A stretch of DNA of 64,000 nt, taken from Paenibacillus kobensis NBRC 15729. Lineage in GTDB: Bacteria > Bacillota > Bacilli > Paenibacillales > Paenibacillaceae. Where the stretch lies: assembly GCF_004000825.1 (NCBI RefSeq), contig NZ_BILZ01000024.1:1-64000 (forward strand). Direction: 5' to 3'. Of the stretch, positions 60,284-64,000 are shown piece by piece (position 1 is the first letter of the stretch; every line of letters begins with the position of its first letter). The position numbers and the translations under genes were made by a program. The notes beneath the pieces were generated by a model. The model was not told where the DNA came from. It was given only the letters and a program-made list of their open reading frames with translations, and did not search any database.

Positions 60284-62332
60284 ATGACGCTGTTTCTGAT
60301 GGTGCTGGTATTGCTGTCGCTGCTGGCTGTGTCGCAAATTGTGAACCGGATCGTACCGGCTGTCCCTGTTCCCATTATTCAGATTGCGCTTGGAGCGCTG
60401 GTGACGATCGCGCCTTGGCAGTTCGATTTGGCGTTTCATCCGGAGCTGTTCTTTATCTTATTCATCGCGCCGCTGCTGTTCAGCGACGGCAAACGGACAC
60501 CTCGCCAGGAGCTGTGGCAGCTGCGCCTGCCGATTCTGCTGCTTGCGGTCGGTCTCGTATTTGCAACGGTGCTTGTCGGTGGATTGACCATTCATGCTCT
60601 TATTCCAACGATACCGCTTGCGGCGGCATTTGGGCTTGCGGCGATTTTGTCTCCTACCGACGCTGTTGCCGTATCGGCGATCGCTGCGAGAGCGCAGTTG
60701 CCGCAGACTATTCACCGGCTTCTGGAGGGCGAATCGCTGATGAACGATGCGTCGGGTCTTGTCGCGTTCAAGTTCGCCATTGCCGCTGCTGTAACAGGCG
60801 TGTTCTCGCTCTGGCAAGCCTCGATTAGCTTTATCGTCATTTCATTAGGCGGCTTGGTCGCCGGAGCGCTGCTCTCGCTCGCGATCATATGGATAAGGGT
60901 GATGCTGCGGCGGTTCGGAATGGAGGACGTGACCGTGCATGTGCTGATCCAGCTGTTGACGCCTTTCGTTCTGTATTATATAGCCGAACATTTTGGATTG
61001 TCGGGCATTCTGGCAGCCGTCGCTGGGGGAATCGTGCATGCGGTGGAGCAGGACCGGACCCGGTATGCTTCTTTGGAGTTGAAAGTTGTATCCGAGAGCA
61101 CATGGTCTGTCATGCTCTTTATTATGAACGGCCTCGTATTTGTTCTGCTTGGTTTGCAAATTCCGGATGTCATCTACGCTATTCTGCACGATCCAGCACA
61201 CAATTCCTCCCAATCTTTCGGGTATGCGCTGCTGTTGTACGGAGAGCTGATTGCGCTTCGGTTCGTCTGGCTGTTGTCCTCGGTACGGCTGACGTGGCCG
61301 CTGTTCCGCCACAGCGAGAAGAAGGAGAATATTCACTGGAAGTCGCTCGCCGTCATGTCGGTGTCGGGGGTCAGAGGAGCGCTGACGCTGGCCGGCGCTT
61401 TCACGATTCCGCTCGTACTGAATAACGGCTCGGCGTTCCCTGAGCGGAATTTGATACTGTTCTTGGCCGCTTGCGTCATTATTCTATCGCTGGCCGGTGC
61501 TAGCATCGCGCTTCCTGTTCTGACTAGAACGGCATCCCGTTCGATGGAAGGGGCGGAGACGGTGGAACGGGAGGCGGAACTGCAGTGTATTTCCGCTGCG
61601 ATGCGAGCAGTCAAGCAAGCGGGAGAAACGAATCAGCCAGCTGTCGCCGCCGTACTGCTTGAGAACGAAAGACGTGTGGCTGCGATTCAGCGAAACAAAG
61701 CGATGTCCCAAGACGCCAAGCAGTACAGGCAGCAGGAGCTGGCGATGCGCAGACTTGGCGTCGAGAAAGAGAAACAATATATCGAGGGGCTGCTTGAGAA
61801 GGGGGAGCTTCGAGAAGAAGAGGCCGATGTGCTGCTTACGATCCTTAATCATATTCAACTGTCGTTGACGAGTCATTTGCGTGTATGGGGAAGTATGTTC
61901 GCGAAGCTGTTCCGCCGCCTAATTGCGACGTTCGTGCCATTCATGCGGCCGGAGTTCGAGCCTCTGACGCATGTGAGACGGGCGGGAGTGATTAAGCTGC
62001 GCCTTCGGTCGGCGGAAGCTGCGATTGAGGCACTGCGCAAGGAACGTACAGGACCGAATCGGGCTGCTGCTGCTAGAGTTGTGCACTATTACAAGCGGAT
62101 GACAGCGGAGCTGATGAAGCAGCTCGGTTCGGAGGATCTGAGCGAATGCTCGAACGAGGCGCTCAAGGAGCTTGAATTGCTGTGTGTTCAGGCGGAGCGG
62201 GATGAACTTCGCCAATTGTTTCAACAGGGCAAGCTGACGCGCAAGCAACTGAATAAACTGCAGATGCAAGCGAGCATTCGCGAAGCGGATATTATGGACA
62301 AAAGATGGGGAGTGCCGGAACTCGAACCCTAG
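60284..62332 (+). CDS. CPA1-family Na+/H+ antiporter (682 aa)
   Basis: A monovalent cation/proton antiporter of the NhaP/CPA1 family. About 12 helices span residues 1-415: FHPELFFILFIAPLLFSDGK, AAILSPTDAVAVSAIAARAQ (family signature with D) and LLEGESLMNDASGLVAFKFA with the ND pair. The long C-terminal cytoplasmic region of about 250 residues is helical and charged, likely regulatory. AAGGAGG lies 7 bases upstream. It separates gpr from spoIIP, which are adjacent in Bacillus subtilis. Confidence 0.92.
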   Translation: MTLFLMVLVLLSLLAVSQIVNRIVPAVPVPIIQIALGALVTIAPWQFDLAFHPELFFILFIAPLLFSDGKRTPRQELWQLRLPILLLAVGLVFATVLVGGLTIHALIPTIPLAAAFGLAAILSPTDAVAVSAIAARAQLPQTIHRLLEGESLMNDASGLVAFKFAIAAAVTGVFSLWQASISFIVISLGGLVAGALLSLAIIWIRVMLRRFGMEDVTVHVLIQLLTPFVLYYIAEHFGLSGILAAVAGGIVHAVEQDRTRYASLELKVVSESTWSVMLFIMNGLVFVLLGLQIPDVIYAILHDPAHNSSQSFGYALLLYGELIALRFVWLLSSVRLTWPLFRHSEKKENIHWKSLAVMSVSGVRGALTLAGAFTIPLVLNNGSAFPERNLILFLAACVIILSLAGASIALPVLTRTASRSMEGAETVEREAELQCISAAMRAVKQAGETNQPAVAAVLLENERRVAAIQRNKAMSQDAKQYRQQELAMRRLGVEKEKQYIEGLLEKGELREEEADVLLTILNHIQLSLTSHLRVWGSMFAKLFRRLIATFVPFMRPEFEPLTHVRRAGVIKLRLRSAEAAIEALRKERTGPNRAAAARVVHYYKRMTAELMKQLGSEDLSECSNEALKELELLCVQAERDELRQLFQQGKLTRKQLNKLQMQASIREADIMDKRWGVPELEP

Positions 62333-62471
62333 CATAATAACCGCAGTTACAATTGCACCGGGCTAATGCGATTATGATGATTCTCTCATTTTCGGCATCC
62401 CGGTTCTACCAGTTCTCTAATTCTCATAGGCTAGTAACAGTCTAAGAGCGTAATAGGGAGGCTGGGCAAGA

Positions 62472-63788
62472 ATGAAACGAATGATCCTAACGTTCAACTG
62501 GAGCAGAGGCAGCCGCAAATGGAGGCAGCTGCTCGTGACGGGTCGTACATTCGCGATGCTGTCGGTAAGTTCCATGGCTTTTTTTGTCGCGATTGGCGTC
62601 GGCGATATGATTCATCAGCGAACGGCAGCGTCTCCCGGGACGACGATGAAAGGGGTAGCGGCCAACGTTTCGGGGACGTTCTTCTCGGATATGCTAGAAA
62701 TGGAAGTGCCTGCGTACTCGCCGAAGAAAGAGGGGGGCAGGGCACTGGCTCCTAAGCAAGTTAGCCGGTTTCTTCTTCGGCTCGTCACGGATGTGAATCC
62801 GAACGATCCGCACAGTCTGCTGGCAAGAGAAATGCCTGGCATTACGACGGACGAGCCGTTCTTGATCCGCAGCGGCTCAGGCAATGAGACAGCGGTCGGT
62901 CCGGAAGATCATGCGCCAATTCCAGGGGCAGCGGATTCGGGCTCGAACGGTAACGGCGGCTTCGTACCGAATACAGACACACCGGACGGCAGTCCGGCAG
63001 AGGGGTCTGGTTCGGTTGGAAGCCATGATCCGGCTGTGGAAGGAACCGGTGGAGAACCGGGAGCCGGGGGGGCGGATGAGGGACAGCCGGACGAAGGCGG
63101 TCAACCGGCAGCGCCACCCGATTCACCTGGCAAGACGGATGAACCCGTCGTCTTTGTCTACCACTCGCATAACCGGGAATCTTGGTTTCCAGTCATCGGA
63201 GGCGGCGGAGACGATCCGACCTCACTGAAGCAAAATATTACACTCGTCGGCCAACGGCTCGCGGACAAGCTTGAAGAGCTGGGGCTTGGAGCGGAAACGT
63301 CCAAAACCGATTACCCGACGGCAATCAAAAATTATAAATGGGTATTGTCCTACAAATATTCTCGTAAGACGGTCCAGGATGCGCTAGCGGCAGACGACAA
63401 ATTGAAGTTTATATTTGACATTCACCGCGATTCCCAGAAGCGGAAGTATACGACGACGACGATCGACGGCAAGTCTTATGCGCAGGTCTATTTCATTATC
63501 GGACAGGAAAATCCGAATTGGCAGAAAAACGAGAAGCTCGCCACCGAAATTCATAAAGCGCTGGAGGAGAAGTATCCCGGCATTTCGCGCGGTGTATGGG
63601 GCAAGACGTCCAAGGATGGCAACGGGGAGTACAATCAGTCGTTGTCGCCGGGAAGCGTGTTGATCGAAATCGGCGGTGTCGATAATACGCTCGAAGAATC
63701 GTACCGCACTGCGGATGCGCTGGCGAAAGTGATTGCTGAATTGTACTGGGGCGACGCGGAACGGGCAACGGTTCCGCATGAAAGCTAG
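62472..63788 (+). CDS. spoIIP: stage II sporulation protein P (438 aa)
   Basis: A peptidoglycan amidase/endopeptidase of the engulfment machinery (SpoIID-SpoIIM-SpoIIP). One N-terminal membrane helix (FAMLSVSSMAFFVAIGV) precedes an extracytoplasmic domain. VVFVYHSHNRESWFPV is the amidase start, FDIHRDSQ the catalytic motif and SVLIEIGGVDNTLEESYRT the C-terminal Glu motif. The segment before the amidase (about residues 135-222) is Gly/Pro/Asp/Ser-rich and probably flexible. TAGGGAGG lies about 10 bases upstream. Confidence 0.95.
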   Translation: MKRMILTFNWSRGSRKWRQLLVTGRTFAMLSVSSMAFFVAIGVGDMIHQRTAASPGTTMKGVAANVSGTFFSDMLEMEVPAYSPKKEGGRALAPKQVSRFLLRLVTDVNPNDPHSLLAREMPGITTDEPFLIRSGSGNETAVGPEDHAPIPGAADSGSNGNGGFVPNTDTPDGSPAEGSGSVGSHDPAVEGTGGEPGAGGADEGQPDEGGQPAAPPDSPGKTDEPVVFVYHSHNRESWFPVIGGGGDDPTSLKQNITLVGQRLADKLEELGLGAETSKTDYPTAIKNYKWVLSYKYSRKTVQDALAADDKLKFIFDIHRDSQKRKYTTTTIDGKSYAQVYFIIGQENPNWQKNEKLATEIHKALEEKYPGISRGVWGKTSKDGNGEYNQSLSPGSVLIEIGGVDNTLEESYRTADALAKVIAELYWGDAERATVPHES

Positions 63789-63842
63789 ACAGTAAGATAA
63801 TGACGATTAGCGGCGCTTTGCCGCCGGAAAGAAGGGATATCG

Positions 63843-64000
63843 ATGAGACGGGACGGATGGAAATGGGCGCTGGCCGGCGGCGCGATCGCTCTGCTAATCG
63901 TCTATGGACTCGATTCGGCGGACAGCGGAATTGAGAATGTGTACGGTCCAGTAGGGGAAGGCGCGCAGACGCACGCCGTTAACGAGAATTTCGAGCCGTT
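63843..64000 (+). CDS. YqxA-like protein, DUF3679-type (partial)
   Basis: An ATG at 63843 opens MRRDGWKWALAGGAIALLIV, an N-terminal anchor, and then GLDSADSGIENVYGPVGEGA with no stop before the edge. In Bacillus subtilis spoIIP is followed by yqxA and lepA. The anchor and place fit YqxA, but only 52 codons are visible. GAAAGAAGGG is about 7 bases upstream. Confidence 0.65.
   Translation, partial: MRRDGWKWALAGGAIALLIVYGLDSADSGIENVYGPVGEGAQTHAVNENFEP

Overview
This 64 kb window reads as chromosomal DNA of an endospore-forming, low-to-mid GC Gram-positive bacterium, most likely Paenibacillaceae (Paenibacillus, Cohnella or a relative). The evidence is a spoVAC-spoVAD-spoVAE set, gpr, spoIIP, the yqeG-yqeH-aroE-yhbY-nadD-yqeK-rsfS-yqeM block, comER-comEA-comEB-comEC, strong AGGAGG ribosome sites, a leuS T-box leader and a YesMN-type two-component pair. 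No transposase, integrase, CRISPR array, tRNA or rRNA was seen.

Layout. 1-1.3 kb: the 5' part of a cold-shock-type DEAD-box helicase gene on the minus strand, running off the left edge inside 48-bp tandem repeats that encode an RG-rich tail. 1.5-18.6 kb: a long run of co-oriented, small single-domain genes (DinB/YfiT-like, GNAT, Nudix, HAD, SAM methyltransferases, nucleotidyltransferase, SRPBCC, LysE exporter, FabZ-like, SDR, a pgsA and a phosphotransferase-like kinase), each usually with its own ribosome site. One of them, a metallophosphoesterase gene at 6.1 kb, carries a one-base frameshift. 18.6-20.5 kb: a minus-strand overlapping trio adaA, ogt/adaB and a spore-photolyase-like radical SAM gene, which looks like an alkylation-response repair operon. 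20.7-26.0 kb: RidA, more GNAT and LysE genes, a methyltransferase, then a cluster containing the lipid II flippase amj. 26.2-31.0 kb: sensor kinase, response regulator and solute-binding lipoprotein without permease genes, and a convergent EamA transporter. 31.1-32.0 kb: a stand-alone eukaryote-type hisA behind a sigma-A-like promoter and a perfect inverted repeat. 32-34 kb: small membrane proteins and two more acetyltransferases.

34-64 kb is conserved core. spoVAC-AD-AE (dipicolinate channel) is followed by a MoxR-DUF58-transglutaminase operon, then the yqe ribosome-assembly/NAD/shikimate operon with cvfB inserted before yqeM. leuS has a sigma-A promoter and a T-box/terminator leader. comER faces away from comEA-comEB-comEC. 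An ECF sigma factor and zinc-binding anti-sigma gene sit between comEC and holA. rpsT is convergent, then come gpr, a CPA1 sodium/proton antiporter and spoIIP, and a partial yqxA-like gene runs off the right edge.

No clearly undescribed multi-gene system stands out. The most interesting points are the dense array of small enzyme genes, the eukaryote-type HisA with its operator-like repeat, the amj cluster with a previously easy-to-miss 55-residue gene, the adaA-ogt-SPL-like operon, and the inserted sigma/anti-sigma pair. Functions are assigned by reading motifs and remembered gene order, not by database search.
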